A stretch of DNA of 64,000 nucleotides, from positions 124,001-188,000 of the forward strand of contig NZ_JADQDR010000010.1 of the NCBI RefSeq assembly GCF_015694705.1, read 5' to 3'. The notes below the pieces were generated by a model. That model had not been told where the DNA came from, did not search any database, and saw nothing but the letters and a program-made list of their open reading frames with translations. Shown here in pieces: positions 25,083 to 34,226 of this stretch; position 1 is the first letter of the stretch, and each line of letters begins with the position of its first letter. Origin of the DNA: Pontibacter rufus (GTDB lineage Bacteria > Bacteroidota > Bacteroidia > Cytophagales > Hymenobacteraceae). Made by a program: the position numbers and the translations under genes.

Positions 25083-26336
25083 TTGCTACTTAAATTCAGG
25101 GACAGGTTAAAGGAAAATATATTCTTAAAGAATATAATTACGCTGTTTTCAGGCACCTTAATAGCACAGGTAATCCCTATGCTGTTATCACCTGTAATAG
25201 CGCGCATCTACTCTCCTGCTGCTTTCGGAAGCCTCACGTTATTTGTCAGCATCATCACCGTAGTCGGAAGTGTTTCAGCAGCCAAGTATGAGATGGCTAT
25301 TATTCTACCGGCGAAGCGGCTTGAAGGCCAGCTCCTGGCCTGGGTTTCGGTGCTGTTAGTGGCCTGCACAACTATACTATCTGCAGCAGCAATTCTTATC
25401 TTCTCATCAGAGCTTTCTGTCCACTTAAACGAAGGTTTATACTTTATCCCGCTTTCAATTGCCCTGTTAGGCTTAACCAATGTGCTCACGTACTGGCACG
25501 GCAGAAGCAAGAAGTATATGCTGCTGTCTCAAAGCAAAGTAGCACAATCGGTAGGCAATGGCACCGCACAGGTAGGTTTAAGCCAGCTGCAGGGCAGCTA
25601 TTTTAATGGATTGATAGTTGCCTATTTACTGGGGCAGGTGCTGTTTGTTGGGGTAGCCGGCAAAAAATTCTTTATACAACTATGGCGGTTCAGGCATTTA
25701 TTAACCAAGGATGCTATACGGGGGATATTACGGAAATACAGGAGGTTTCTTAGCTTTTATACTCCTTCGGCGCTACTTGATAACGCTTCGATGCAGGCGC
25801 CGGTTTTTATACTTTCAACTTATTTCAGTATTGCATCAGCGGGGCTTTTCGGTTTAACCTACCGGATTGTTAACATTCCCTTGTCCTTGATTAGCAGCGC
25901 AGTAGGCCAAGTTTATTACCAGAAGATAGCAGAATTAAAAAATGAAGGGCAGGATTTAAGACCTTTAGTTATCGACACAGCTAAAAAGCTTTTCTTCCTG
26001 TCTATCCCGCCTACAGTTGTTTTACTTTTTGCCGGGGAGTTCCTGTTTTCCTATATTTTTGGAGAAGAATGGACTGCTTCCGGGCATTATGCACAGGTGC
26101 TGGCTATCCCTTTTGCCGTAAGGTTTATTGCTTCTCCGCTGAGTTCTGTTCTTGTGGTTAATGACAAGTTAAAGGTGCTTTCACTCTGGCAATTTTTCTA
26201 CTTTATCACTACTGTAAGTATACTTTACATTGGTACTTTTCAACCTCTTACAACTTTTATCTATCTTTACGGCATAAACGAAGTTGTACAGTACCTGTTT
26301 TACCTCTTTCTTATAATAAAATACTCTAAAAGATAA
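25083..26336 (+). CDS. oligosaccharide flippase family protein (Wzx-like)
   Basis: A 417-residue membrane protein with 11-12 membrane segments of the MATE-like polysaccharide transporter fold. It opens with IITLFSGTLIAQVIPMLLSPVIARIYSP, typical of Wzx flippases that move undecaprenyl-linked repeat units across the inner membrane. No ATG precedes the first helix; a TTG at 25083 is the likely start. Its stop overlaps the asnB ATG (TAATG), tying it to the operon. Confidence 0.85.
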   Translation: MLLKFRDRLKENIFLKNIITLFSGTLIAQVIPMLLSPVIARIYSPAAFGSLTLFVSIITVVGSVSAAKYEMAIILPAKRLEGQLLAWVSVLLVACTTILSAAAILIFSSELSVHLNEGLYFIPLSIALLGLTNVLTYWHGRSKKYMLLSQSKVAQSVGNGTAQVGLSQLQGSYFNGLIVAYLLGQVLFVGVAGKKFFIQLWRFRHLLTKDAIRGILRKYRRFLSFYTPSALLDNASMQAPVFILSTYFSIASAGLFGLTYRIVNIPLSLISSAVGQVYYQKIAELKNEGQDLRPLVIDTAKKLFFLSIPPTVVLLFAGEFLFSYIFGEEWTASGHYAQVLAIPFAVRFIASPLSSVLVVNDKLKVLSLWQFFYFITTVSILYIGTFQPLTTFIYLYGINEVVQYLFYLFLIIKYSKR

Positions 26337-28201
26337 TGTGTGGTATAAGCGGAATTATAAGTTTAAAAGAAAAGCAGGTTGATTCTTCTCTAATCAAAGC
26401 TTACAATGATATCATCTCCCATCGGGGTCCGGATGATGACGGTTTCTTCTTTTATAAGAATTTAGCCTTTGGCCACCGGAGGCTTTCCATACTTGATCTT
26501 AGCCCCGCTGGCCACCAGCCAATGCACCTTGGCGAAAAATATACACTTGTATTTAACGGCGAAATATTTAATTATTTAGAAATAAAGCAGGAGCTGCAAA
26601 AAGCGGGTTACAGCTTTGTATCCGGTACAGATTCAGAAGTTATTCTGGCAGCTTACGATTACTGGCAGGAAACATGTGTGAAGCGGTTCAACGGCATGTG
26701 GGCTTTCGCCATTCTGGACAGAAGCAACGATACCCTGTTTTGCAGCCGCGATCGGTTTGGCGTAAAGCCTTTCTACTACCGTAAAACAGAAGCTTACTTT
26801 GCTTTTGCCTCTGAAATAAAGCAATTCAGCACGTTACCCGACTGGCAGCCGGTTCTGCATACTTCCAGGGCGGCAGATTTTATCAGGCACGGCATTTTCG
26901 ACCACACAGCAGACACACTTTTTTCTGATGTAAAGCAGCTGCGTGGCGGTCATAACCTGGTATTTAACCTTTCGGACAGCAGTGTTAGTGTGTATCAATG
27001 GTATAATCTCCGGGAAAACGTTGCGCCTTATAAAGGTACTTTCCAGGAGGCAAAGCAGGAATTTTTCGACCTGTTTACAGATGCTGTAAAGCTCAGGCTT
27101 CGTTCTGATGTAAAAGTCGGCTCCTGTTTGTCCGGCGGCCTGGATAGCACTTCGATTGTGTGCTCTGTTAATAAAGTTTTAAGAGAAGAGAACAAGCACG
27201 ACATACAAGAGACTGTATCTGCCTGCTCAAGTATAAAAAAGTATGATGAGCAGCAGTTTATTGATGAAGTAATAAATAAAACAGGGGTAAAATCTCATAA
27301 GGTTTACCCGGATTTAGATACTTTGTTTGATGCACTTGATACATTAGTCTGGCACCAGGATGAGCCTTTTTCCTCGTCCAGCATTTTTGCACAATGGTGC
27401 GTATTTGAGGAAGCACGCAAAAACGGCCTTATAGTGATGTTAGATGGCCAGGGCGCCGATGAGTCGCTGGCCGGCTACCCTCCCTTTCATGATGCCCACC
27501 TGATGGGTTTACTGAAGGACCTTAAACTGGGGCGGATTATGGAAGAAACTGCTGCCCTGCAAAACCTGCACGGGTACAGCGCAAAAAAAGCATGGCAGTT
27601 TGTAGCCAAGTCTATTATGCCTTCCGGGTTAGCTCAGAAACTTCGCCAAACCAGCACGCCGATACTTCAAGATAGCATTAGCAACACAGAAGATTGTTAT
27701 AGCCCTGCTTTCTTTTCCAGCATTACCGACATGTCCTACGACCAGTTGTGCGTCTCCAACCTTCCGATGCTGCTGCATTATGAAGACAGAAACTCAATGG
27801 CGCATTCTATTGAGTCGCGGGTGCCCTTTTTGGACTACAGGCTTGTAGAATTTATAGTTAGTTTGCCCGACGACTATAAAATACATAATGGTAAAACAAA
27901 GTATGTGCTGCGCGAAGCGCTGGATGCGACCATCCCCGATAAGATTAAAAACAGGCATGATAAAATGGGCTTTGTTACTCCGGAAACTGTCTGGATTCAG
28001 CAACATAAAGACGCAGTACGGCAGAAATTAACGGAAGCCTGCAAGGATTTAAACCAGCTTGTAAACCCTGACCAGATTATGGCTTCGTTTGACAAGCTCA
28101 TAAAAGGAGAAGAGGATATTCATATTGGCTCAGTTTACTTCAGATTATTAACATTTCATCAGTGGTTTAAAAAATTCGGGATAGTTCTAAAAAATAATTA
28201 A
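26336..28201 (+). CDS. asnB: asparagine synthase (glutamine-hydrolysing), AsnB type
   Basis: A 621-residue class II amidotransferase. The N-terminal MCGISGIISL supplies the catalytic C2 of the glutaminase; RGPDDDG is the expected motif. The synthetase half has the PP-loop SGGLDSTS in VKVGSCLSGGLD. In polysaccharide loci such AsnB homologues (WbpS type) often amidate a uronic acid rather than make free asparagine; that role is inferred here from the wbpEDB uronic-acid genes. It overlaps wzx by TAATG and is itself overlapped by the epimerase remnant (TAATG). Confidence 0.88.
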   Translation: MCGISGIISLKEKQVDSSLIKAYNDIISHRGPDDDGFFFYKNLAFGHRRLSILDLSPAGHQPMHLGEKYTLVFNGEIFNYLEIKQELQKAGYSFVSGTDSEVILAAYDYWQETCVKRFNGMWAFAILDRSNDTLFCSRDRFGVKPFYYRKTEAYFAFASEIKQFSTLPDWQPVLHTSRAADFIRHGIFDHTADTLFSDVKQLRGGHNLVFNLSDSSVSVYQWYNLRENVAPYKGTFQEAKQEFFDLFTDAVKLRLRSDVKVGSCLSGGLDSTSIVCSVNKVLREENKHDIQETVSACSSIKKYDEQQFIDEVINKTGVKSHKVYPDLDTLFDALDTLVWHQDEPFSSSSIFAQWCVFEEARKNGLIVMLDGQGADESLAGYPPFHDAHLMGLLKDLKLGRIMEETAALQNLHGYSAKKAWQFVAKSIMPSGLAQKLRQTSTPILQDSISNTEDCYSPAFFSSITDMSYDQLCVSNLPMLLHYEDRNSMAHSIESRVPFLDYRLVEFIVSLPDDYKIHNGKTKYVLREALDATIPDKIKNRHDKMGFVTPETVWIQQHKDAVRQKLTEACKDLNQLVNPDQIMASFDKLIKGEEDIHIGSVYFRLLTFHQWFKKFGIVLKNN

Positions 28202-28310
28202 TGAAAATAGTTACCATTATTGGAGCGCGCCCTCAGTTTATAAATAAAGAATCCGGGCAGCATTTTGCGACGGACATGCCGCAGGTAAAATCGTAGCTTT
28301 TACAAAATAG
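28201..28310 (+). pseudogene. deletion scar of a UDP-GlcNAc 2-epimerase (WbpI/WecB type)
   Basis: The ATG at 28201 overlaps the asnB stop codon (TAATG). The first 14 codons read MKIVTIIGARPQFI, the hallmark N-terminus of non-hydrolysing UDP-GlcNAc 2-epimerases. After a short junction, the final codons in another frame (28269-28310) read DGHAAGKIVAFTK and stop, matching the C-terminal end (GDGxAxxKIV) of the same family. More than 300 codons between are missing. The N-terminal frame ends at 28296 after 31 residues. An intact gene here would have converted the GlcNAc3NAcA sugar to the ManNAc3NAcA form. Confidence 0.8.
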
Positions 28311-28316
28311 AAAGTA

Positions 28317-29447
28317 ATGAGGATTGCATACCTAGTCGAAGTAGACATCACCGAAGAAACAGGCGTTACAAAAAAAATAAAAGGCCAGACAAACTCATGG
28401 GCACAGGAAGGGCATGATGTAAAAATTTTCTCATTCCCTTCAGTCCTTAGCTCTGAAGTAAGAAACAGGAAGAATATTATTGATGTAAGCTCAGAAACTT
28501 TCTTGAACCCTATAGCATCTTTTTTTAGTGGACAAGTACAAAATTACCTTAACAAGATTTTAAGCAGTCAAGCAATTGCCAGGAGTCTGCAAGACTTTTC
28601 TCCTGATATAATTTATTATCGGCAGGGAATCTGGTTTCCAGGCATACACAGAATTTTTTCTCAAAAAGCACCTATAATTTTAGAGGCAAACACCAATGAT
28701 TTAGAAGAAATAAAGCTGGAGGGTAAAGTCAGAAGAATTATATATACCTATGGCCGCAAAAAGATTTTAAAGCATGTACTTGGAGTTGTAAGTGTGACCA
28801 ATGAAATTGGGGAATATTATCAGGGCTTAGTTCCATATATCAAAACAGTTAGCAATGGCTTCGTTTTTAATGATGAAATACCTGCTCATACCCTCACTGC
28901 TAGCTTTTCTAATAAGCCCTCTCTGATATTTGTTGGAATGCCAGGTTACTCGTGGCATGGTGTGGATAAAATTTTAAGATTAGCCAGCTTGCTACCAGAG
29001 TTTACTTTTCATCTGGTTGGCTATGAAAAAGCCAATCTACCTGAGATGACTGATAATATTATTTGCCATGGTTACTTACGAAAAGATTCCCTTAAAACTT
29101 TGTATGCTACTGCCGACATAGGTATTGGTACATTAGCACTGCATAGAAAGAATATGGACGAGGCCTGCCCATTAAAAGTACGGGAATACTGTGCTTTTGG
29201 CCTGCCTGTTATTTTGGGCTACAAAGACACTGATCTGGAAGGGCAGGATTTCATATTGGATATTGGTAATTTCGAGGAAAATGTAGTTCAGAGCATTGAC
29301 AGCATAAAAAACTTTGTCAGAGCCTGGCACGGAAAGAAAACTGAAAGGTCGGTAGTAGAACCGTTGATAGGATTAAATGCAAAAGAGAAAGAACGTTTAG
29401 CGTTTTTCAAAAGCGTACAAAATGCATCTGAAAATCAGGCTAAATAA
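28317..29447 (+). CDS. glycosyltransferase, GT4-like
   Basis: A 376-residue GT-B glycosyltransferase. IIYYRQGIWFPGI and ILEANTNDLEEIKL lie in the N-terminal half; LIFVGMPGYSWHGVDKIL and KVREYCAFGLPVILG (the sugar-nucleotide site, with the EACPLK element before it) lie in the C-terminal half. It would add one sugar of the repeat unit. The gene starts six bases after the epimerase remnant and its end overlaps the next gene by 26 bases. Donor and acceptor are unknown. Confidence 0.8.
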   Translation: MRIAYLVEVDITEETGVTKKIKGQTNSWAQEGHDVKIFSFPSVLSSEVRNRKNIIDVSSETFLNPIASFFSGQVQNYLNKILSSQAIARSLQDFSPDIIYYRQGIWFPGIHRIFSQKAPIILEANTNDLEEIKLEGKVRRIIYTYGRKKILKHVLGVVSVTNEIGEYYQGLVPYIKTVSNGFVFNDEIPAHTLTASFSNKPSLIFVGMPGYSWHGVDKILRLASLLPEFTFHLVGYEKANLPEMTDNIICHGYLRKDSLKTLYATADIGIGTLALHRKNMDEACPLKVREYCAFGLPVILGYKDTDLEGQDFILDIGNFEENVVQSIDSIKNFVRAWHGKKTERSVVEPLIGLNAKEKERLAFFKSVQNASENQAK

Positions 29448-30819
29448 GTTAAACTGGCTTTTTCTGCTTCTGGTAGTCTTTTTGCTCCCTTTTACCGGAG
29501 TACCGGGGCTTCCATTCTTAGGTGAGCTTCAGGCTGATGCTTCTGCACACATTCTTCTGTTTATTTCTGTGCCGCTATTTGTGGCAACCATCCTCTTTCA
29601 GAAACGAATAAGAATCATATCAGACAGGTATTATTTTTTATTCCTCCTTTTTATCCTGCTGGTATTTGCCAATTCTGTTGTATCTCTAAACAGCTTCGAC
29701 CATATTTTTAAAGGTAAAAGCGGTTACGGCAAGTTTATACTTCAGTATTTCCTGCTTCTTTTTTATGGCGTAATTGTCTGCCATATCTTCTATAATATCT
29801 TATGCCACATAAGTTTTGAGAAGATATTGTTCCGCATAAGAAAGGCAATTGTACTATCTTATTTTATTGTATTAGGCTATGCTTTTTTCGAGATAATGCA
29901 TATCTATCATATAGAACTCTTTACGCCCTTTCTGAAAAGCATAGACCCAATCATCAGAACCGGGCAGAAATTCCACTATGTGGCTTACGGAAGAATACGA
30001 TCGATTACGCCAGAGCCTCCTTTTCTGACCCTGTACCTGGTTTTTGCCGTGCCCTGGCTGTTAAGTTACTTTCTGACTCAGCCCGGTAAACTTTTCAGGA
30101 ACTGCTTTCTCCTGCTCTCTATATTAGTTCTGGTATACTTCTCCGGCTCCAGATCGGGTCTGGTGATTATCAGTCTACAGGTTATTTTATTTTTTGCCCT
30201 GCAGGTAAAGCGCAGAATTACCGGCCGGAAGTTTAAAAAGGCTATTTACCTGTCTCCGTTTATTTTAGCGGCCCTGGCAATAATGCTGTATGTTTCAAGT
30301 GACAAGATTATTGAGCGTATCAAGTCCATCTCTGTATCGGAAGACAGCAACTTGCAGGAATCCAGCATATCGCGGTGGAGCACCCAGGAAGCCGCACTGG
30401 AAATAGCCTTGGATAATCCGGTATTCGGCGTTGGCTTTGGCCAGCAGGGCTTCTACTTTCCTGCCTATTACTCCATTTGGTCCTATAATAACAGCTATGA
30501 AATCAGGAACTGGGCCAATACGAATCTTCCTATATGGCCGCCGGGCTTCTCCATGTTTACCAGGTTAGCTGCAGAAACAGGATTCTTTACCGCCTTCTTC
30601 TTCTTCGCCATTAATTTACTGTTAGCATTGAAGTTGTTTTTAATAAGAAAGAGGTTTAAAGCACAATCTTTCGTGCTGACCATCTTAGCAACGATAAGCC
30701 TCATTACTATAGTTGGCTATATATTTGTTTATCTGCAGTGGGATTCGTTCAGATTAACAGGGTATTGGTTAGCTTTGTCCTTATCCATAATTCTTATCAA
30801 AAATGAGAGATCATCGTAA
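29422..30819 (+). CDS. O-antigen polymerase/ligase-like membrane protein (Wzy candidate)
   Basis: A 465-residue protein with about ten membrane segments and a large periplasmic loop (about residues 305-375) before the last helices. YFSGSRSGLVIISLQ followed by NPVFGVGFGQQGF is the Wzy_C/WaaL-type signature. It either polymerises repeat units or ligates them to lipid A core; a second such protein lies at 32714. It overlaps the neighbours on both sides (26 and 17 bases). Confidence 0.75.
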   Translation: MHLKIRLNKLNWLFLLLVVFLLPFTGVPGLPFLGELQADASAHILLFISVPLFVATILFQKRIRIISDRYYFLFLLFILLVFANSVVSLNSFDHIFKGKSGYGKFILQYFLLLFYGVIVCHIFYNILCHISFEKILFRIRKAIVLSYFIVLGYAFFEIMHIYHIELFTPFLKSIDPIIRTGQKFHYVAYGRIRSITPEPPFLTLYLVFAVPWLLSYFLTQPGKLFRNCFLLLSILVLVYFSGSRSGLVIISLQVILFFALQVKRRITGRKFKKAIYLSPFILAALAIMLYVSSDKIIERIKSISVSEDSNLQESSISRWSTQEAALEIALDNPVFGVGFGQQGFYFPAYYSIWSYNNSYEIRNWANTNLPIWPPGFSMFTRLAAETGFFTAFFFFAINLLLALKLFLIRKRFKAQSFVLTILATISLITIVGYIFVYLQWDSFRLTGYWLALSLSIILIKNERSS

Positions 30820-31618
30820 GGCAGTTGTTCTCATTCCGCATTACAACGATCCTGAAGGCCTGCAAAAAACAATTGCTTCCTTTTCAGAGAATGAACCCTG
30901 CGATGTACTGGTGGTGGATGATGGAAGTATAGCGCCGATTGATGAAAATAAAATTCAGGAATTATTTAAGGCCACAGGAGAAGTATTCTTTTTATATCTG
31001 GAGCAAAACAGTGGAATCGAAACTGCCCTTAACAAAGGATTAGACTGGATAAAGGAAAACGATTACCAGTTTATAGCCAGGTTGGATTGCGGCGATATCA
31101 ATATGCCTCAGCGCATCCATAAACAACTGGAGTTCATGGAAAACAACGCTGATATTCAGTTGCTGGGCACCTGGGCAGAAGCTATAGATGTAAATGGCAA
31201 TCCCCTCTATCAGCTGCATTTGCCTGCGGCACATGAAGATATCGAAAAGAAGATGTTCTTAAACAACATGTTTATACACCCCACGGTGATGTTCCGGAAA
31301 GAGGCGCTGGATGTTATCAAAGAATATCCTTACGATTACCCTGCTGCAGAGGATTATGCCTTTTTTTTTAAATTTGTCCGGAATTTTAAAACAGCGAATT
31401 TACCCGAAGTGCTGGTACGCTTCGAGATCAATACCGCAGGCGGTATTTCTTCAACCAGAAGAAGTACGCAACTCCAAACCAGAATTAAAATAATAAAGGA
31501 AAACTTTAAGTTTGGCTACTACCCCATCATGGGAATCACCAGGGCGAGCATCTTATTGTTCATTCCCAGAAACATTGTAGAATCTCTCAAAAAGCGGATA
31601 CTTTGGAAAGGAAAGTAA
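30803..31618 (+). CDS. glycosyltransferase family 2 protein
   Basis: A 271-residue GT-A transferase. VVLIPHYNDPEGLQKTIASF begins the fold, VLVVDDGS carries nucleotide-binding aspartates, and ARLDCGDINMPQRI resembles the DxD metal site (D-C-G-D). HPTVMFRKEAL and AEDYAFFFKFV complete the acceptor side. It overlaps the adjoining genes by 17 and 16 bases in a tight operon. Sugar unknown. Confidence 0.85.
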   Translation: MRDHRKAVVLIPHYNDPEGLQKTIASFSENEPCDVLVVDDGSIAPIDENKIQELFKATGEVFFLYLEQNSGIETALNKGLDWIKENDYQFIARLDCGDINMPQRIHKQLEFMENNADIQLLGTWAEAIDVNGNPLYQLHLPAAHEDIEKKMFLNNMFIHPTVMFRKEALDVIKEYPYDYPAAEDYAFFFKFVRNFKTANLPEVLVRFEINTAGGISSTRRSTQLQTRIKIIKENFKFGYYPIMGITRASILLFIPRNIVESLKKRILWKGK

Positions 31619-32724
31619 AGGTCTTACATATAGCACTGGTACTTAGCGGCGTAGAGACTTATATCAGATTGGTGGCAGCAAATATTGATGAGGCTAAGTT
31701 TGAGTTGATCATTCTCAGAGATAATGAGCAGAACCAGCTACCCATCACGTACAAATCGGGCAGAGTTGTTAAAACCTATACTTTAGACTTTGAGAGAGAC
31801 ATCCGTCTTTTAAAAGATACAAAGCTGCTGGGCCAGGCACTTAAAATAGTAAAGGCCGAATCGCCAGATATTATTCATTGCCATAGCGCTAAAAGCGGAA
31901 TAACAGGCAGAACCATCGGAGCAATATTACAAATACCTGCTTTCTATACGCCTCATGCTTTTTCGTTTTTAAGTGCCGGCAACAGTCTCAAAAGCTTTGT
32001 TTTCAAGTCTCTGGAAAGGCTTTACAGCTATACAAACAGTTATGTAATAGCGTGTTCCGAATCCGAAGGCCGGCGTGCTGTTCAGGATGCCCATTATCCG
32101 CAGGAAAGAACCTTTGTGATAAATAATTCTTTGCCAAGGCCTTCGCAGGAGCCTGTTTTTGATAATACCAGCAATTATATCTGCACCGTTGGGCGTCCTT
32201 CTTACCAGAAGAACACGCTTTACCTGCTGCAGGCTTTCAGGGAAATACATAAAGCTCTCCCCGCTTTAAAGTTATACATGCTGGGGGTGGGGCATTACTC
32301 TCCGGATCTGGAAAAGGCAAAAGAGTTTATTGCAGCAAATAACCTGGAGCATGTTGTCCGATTTTTTGAATGGACCTCCCGGGAGGAAACGCTTTCGATC
32401 CTGAGCCATAGTTTGCTTTACATCTCTCTTTCAAGGTATGAAGGTTTGTCTTACGCCGTTCTGGAAGCCATGTCTTTGGGCAAGCCCTGTATCTTGTCGG
32501 ATGTTGATGGCAATAAGGATTGTGTGGCAGATCAAAACAGCGGTCTTTTAATTGATATTGATTTACCAGCACAGGAAAGCGCTGCTGCTATTATTGATTT
32601 GCTCAGGAACAGAGACAAAGTAACAGAGATGGGGAAAGGCGCCTATAATGAGTTTCTTAGGCATTTTATTATAGATAAAAACATACAGGCTTTAGAAAGT
32701 TTATACCTTCAGTATGCTAAATAG
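31603..32724 (+). CDS. glycosyltransferase, GT4 family
   Basis: A 373-residue GT-B enzyme. KVLHIALVLSGVETYIRLV opens the N-terminal domain, IIHCHSAKSGITGRTIG follows, and SRYEGLSYAVLEAMSLGKPC is the classical GT4 E-x7-E donor-sugar motif. There is no ATG in the right place; the TTG at 31603, overlapping the previous gene by 16 bases, is the likely start. It adds a sugar to the undecaprenyl-linked repeat unit. Confidence 0.85.
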   Translation: MERKVKVLHIALVLSGVETYIRLVAANIDEAKFELIILRDNEQNQLPITYKSGRVVKTYTLDFERDIRLLKDTKLLGQALKIVKAESPDIIHCHSAKSGITGRTIGAILQIPAFYTPHAFSFLSAGNSLKSFVFKSLERLYSYTNSYVIACSESEGRRAVQDAHYPQERTFVINNSLPRPSQEPVFDNTSNYICTVGRPSYQKNTLYLLQAFREIHKALPALKLYMLGVGHYSPDLEKAKEFIAANNLEHVVRFFEWTSREETLSILSHSLLYISLSRYEGLSYAVLEAMSLGKPCILSDVDGNKDCVADQNSGLLIDIDLPAQESAAAIIDLLRNRDKVTEMGKGAYNEFLRHFIIDKNIQALESLYLQYAK

Positions 32725-33952
32725 ACTAACTGCACAGGCAATTTCATTTGAAAGGATATTAATCTGGCTGTGCATATTTTTGTTGCCGTTTAAACCAATC
32801 TACGCCAATATCCCCCTTATTATTTTTATACTGCTTGTGCTTGTGCAGCACTATAAAAACATCCATAACTTTAAACACCACGCAGGTTTATACCTCTTCT
32901 TGTCTATTTTCCTTTTGTATTTAACAGGTCTGTTTTATGCCAAAGATTTTCATACCGAATACAAGATAGTTGAGAAGAGCTTTGCTTTGCTCTTTATGCC
33001 TTTGGCCTTCGGTTTAATGCCGCAGGCTAAAGTCCACCTGGTCAGAAAAGGGTTTTGGCAGGGGCTTTTCAGCCTGGCGCTTATACTTGGCATTTATTCC
33101 TTCTATTCCGCTTACAGAATTTACAGCGAGCTTGGTTATTTACCAACAGTCGGGGCCCGGGTAAATGAGATTACGTATATTCACAGGCCATACTTTGGAT
33201 TAATCCAAACGCTAAGTTTCAGTTATGTTTTATCCCTGCTTTTCAGAAAAGGGCTTAAGATTCATCCTGTCTACTACCTGGGGCTCGCGATAGCAATTAT
33301 ATCAGTTTTCCTGGTTGTAGCCCGCTTGTCGGTCGTTGCGCTGATAATTGTTTGCTTATACTTTGTTTATGAATATTTAAGGAAAAGAGGAATCCTGAAT
33401 TTAAAGACGATAGCCGGGCTTATTCTTTTTATGGTCCTGAGCATTTCGGTGCTGAGCCAGTACAACCGGTTCAGCGAACGTTTTATTTATCTGCTGCAGG
33501 GCAAGGGCGAACCCAGAATTCTAATCTGGGAATGCGCATACCGGCAATTTACGGACAGGGACTTTAATATATTTTTAGGAAACAGAAGCGCCAGCACCAC
33601 CCAGGATAAACTTAACAACTGTTATAAAGAAGAATCTATAAATAAAACTTACTGGGCCTGGATTTATGAGTCTAAAGAGAATTTTAACACGCATAACGAA
33701 TACCTGAATATGCTCTTAAGTTATGGCATCCTGGGTTTGATTCTGCTCTTAGCATTATTCCTTTACTTATTTTTCAAATCAAGGAAAGAGGCGGATCTGG
33801 CAGCTCAGTTTTTTGTAATCGTTTTTGCATTTAATTGTTTTACAGAAAATTTGCTGGCACGCCAGGATTCCATTTTTATTTTTTGCATCTGCGCAGCCAT
33901 CATAATTTACTATAAAAAGGATGAAATTACGGTCTCCGCTCATCCTGAATAA
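32714..33952 (+). CDS. O-antigen ligase/polymerase family membrane protein
   Basis: A 412-residue protein with about ten membrane helices and a periplasmic loop near residues 265-330 containing NRSASTTQDKLNNC and NTHNEYLNMLLSYGILGL; the H-N-E element before a hydrophobic helix is the O-antigen ligase (WaaL) hallmark. Of the two such proteins in the locus this looks more like the ligase and 29422-30819 the polymerase, but that assignment is tentative. It overlaps the upstream glycosyltransferase by 11 bases. Confidence 0.75.
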   Translation: MLNRLTAQAISFERILIWLCIFLLPFKPIYANIPLIIFILLVLVQHYKNIHNFKHHAGLYLFLSIFLLYLTGLFYAKDFHTEYKIVEKSFALLFMPLAFGLMPQAKVHLVRKGFWQGLFSLALILGIYSFYSAYRIYSELGYLPTVGARVNEITYIHRPYFGLIQTLSFSYVLSLLFRKGLKIHPVYYLGLAIAIISVFLVVARLSVVALIIVCLYFVYEYLRKRGILNLKTIAGLILFMVLSISVLSQYNRFSERFIYLLQGKGEPRILIWECAYRQFTDRDFNIFLGNRSASTTQDKLNNCYKEESINKTYWAWIYESKENFNTHNEYLNMLLSYGILGLILLLALFLYLFFKSRKEADLAAQFFVIVFAFNCFTENLLARQDSIFIFCICAAIIIYYKKDEITVSAHPE

Positions 33953-34117
33953 AACTGTAAGTACGTTATTAAATTTCCGGTACGAAGTATGCTGCTATTT
34001 GCAGGCAGATACAATTGCAGCCTGAAGTTACTACAGCCATATACCTATAAGCCAGGCCCTGTTTCGCTAACCAGGTGCATTTCTAAATTAAAGCTGTCCT
34101 ATATCATAGTTATACAT

Positions 34118-34125
34118 TATTTTTG
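34118..34125 (+). promoter_or_regulatory. -7 promoter element upstream of the sugar-phosphate transferase
   Basis: TATTTTTG matches TAnnTTTG, about 100 bases before the ATG at 34227. The gap 33953-34226 holds no ORF; accagc/gctggt forms a weak stem near 34157-34194 in the leader. Confidence 0.4.
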
Positions 34126-34226
34126 AGCACAGGACAATGTTCGTTTTTAATCATTACCAGCCAACTTAGTTAATAAAGTGCGCTTGCTGGTTCTAATCCG
34201 AATTTATACTATCTGACTACTTAAAA

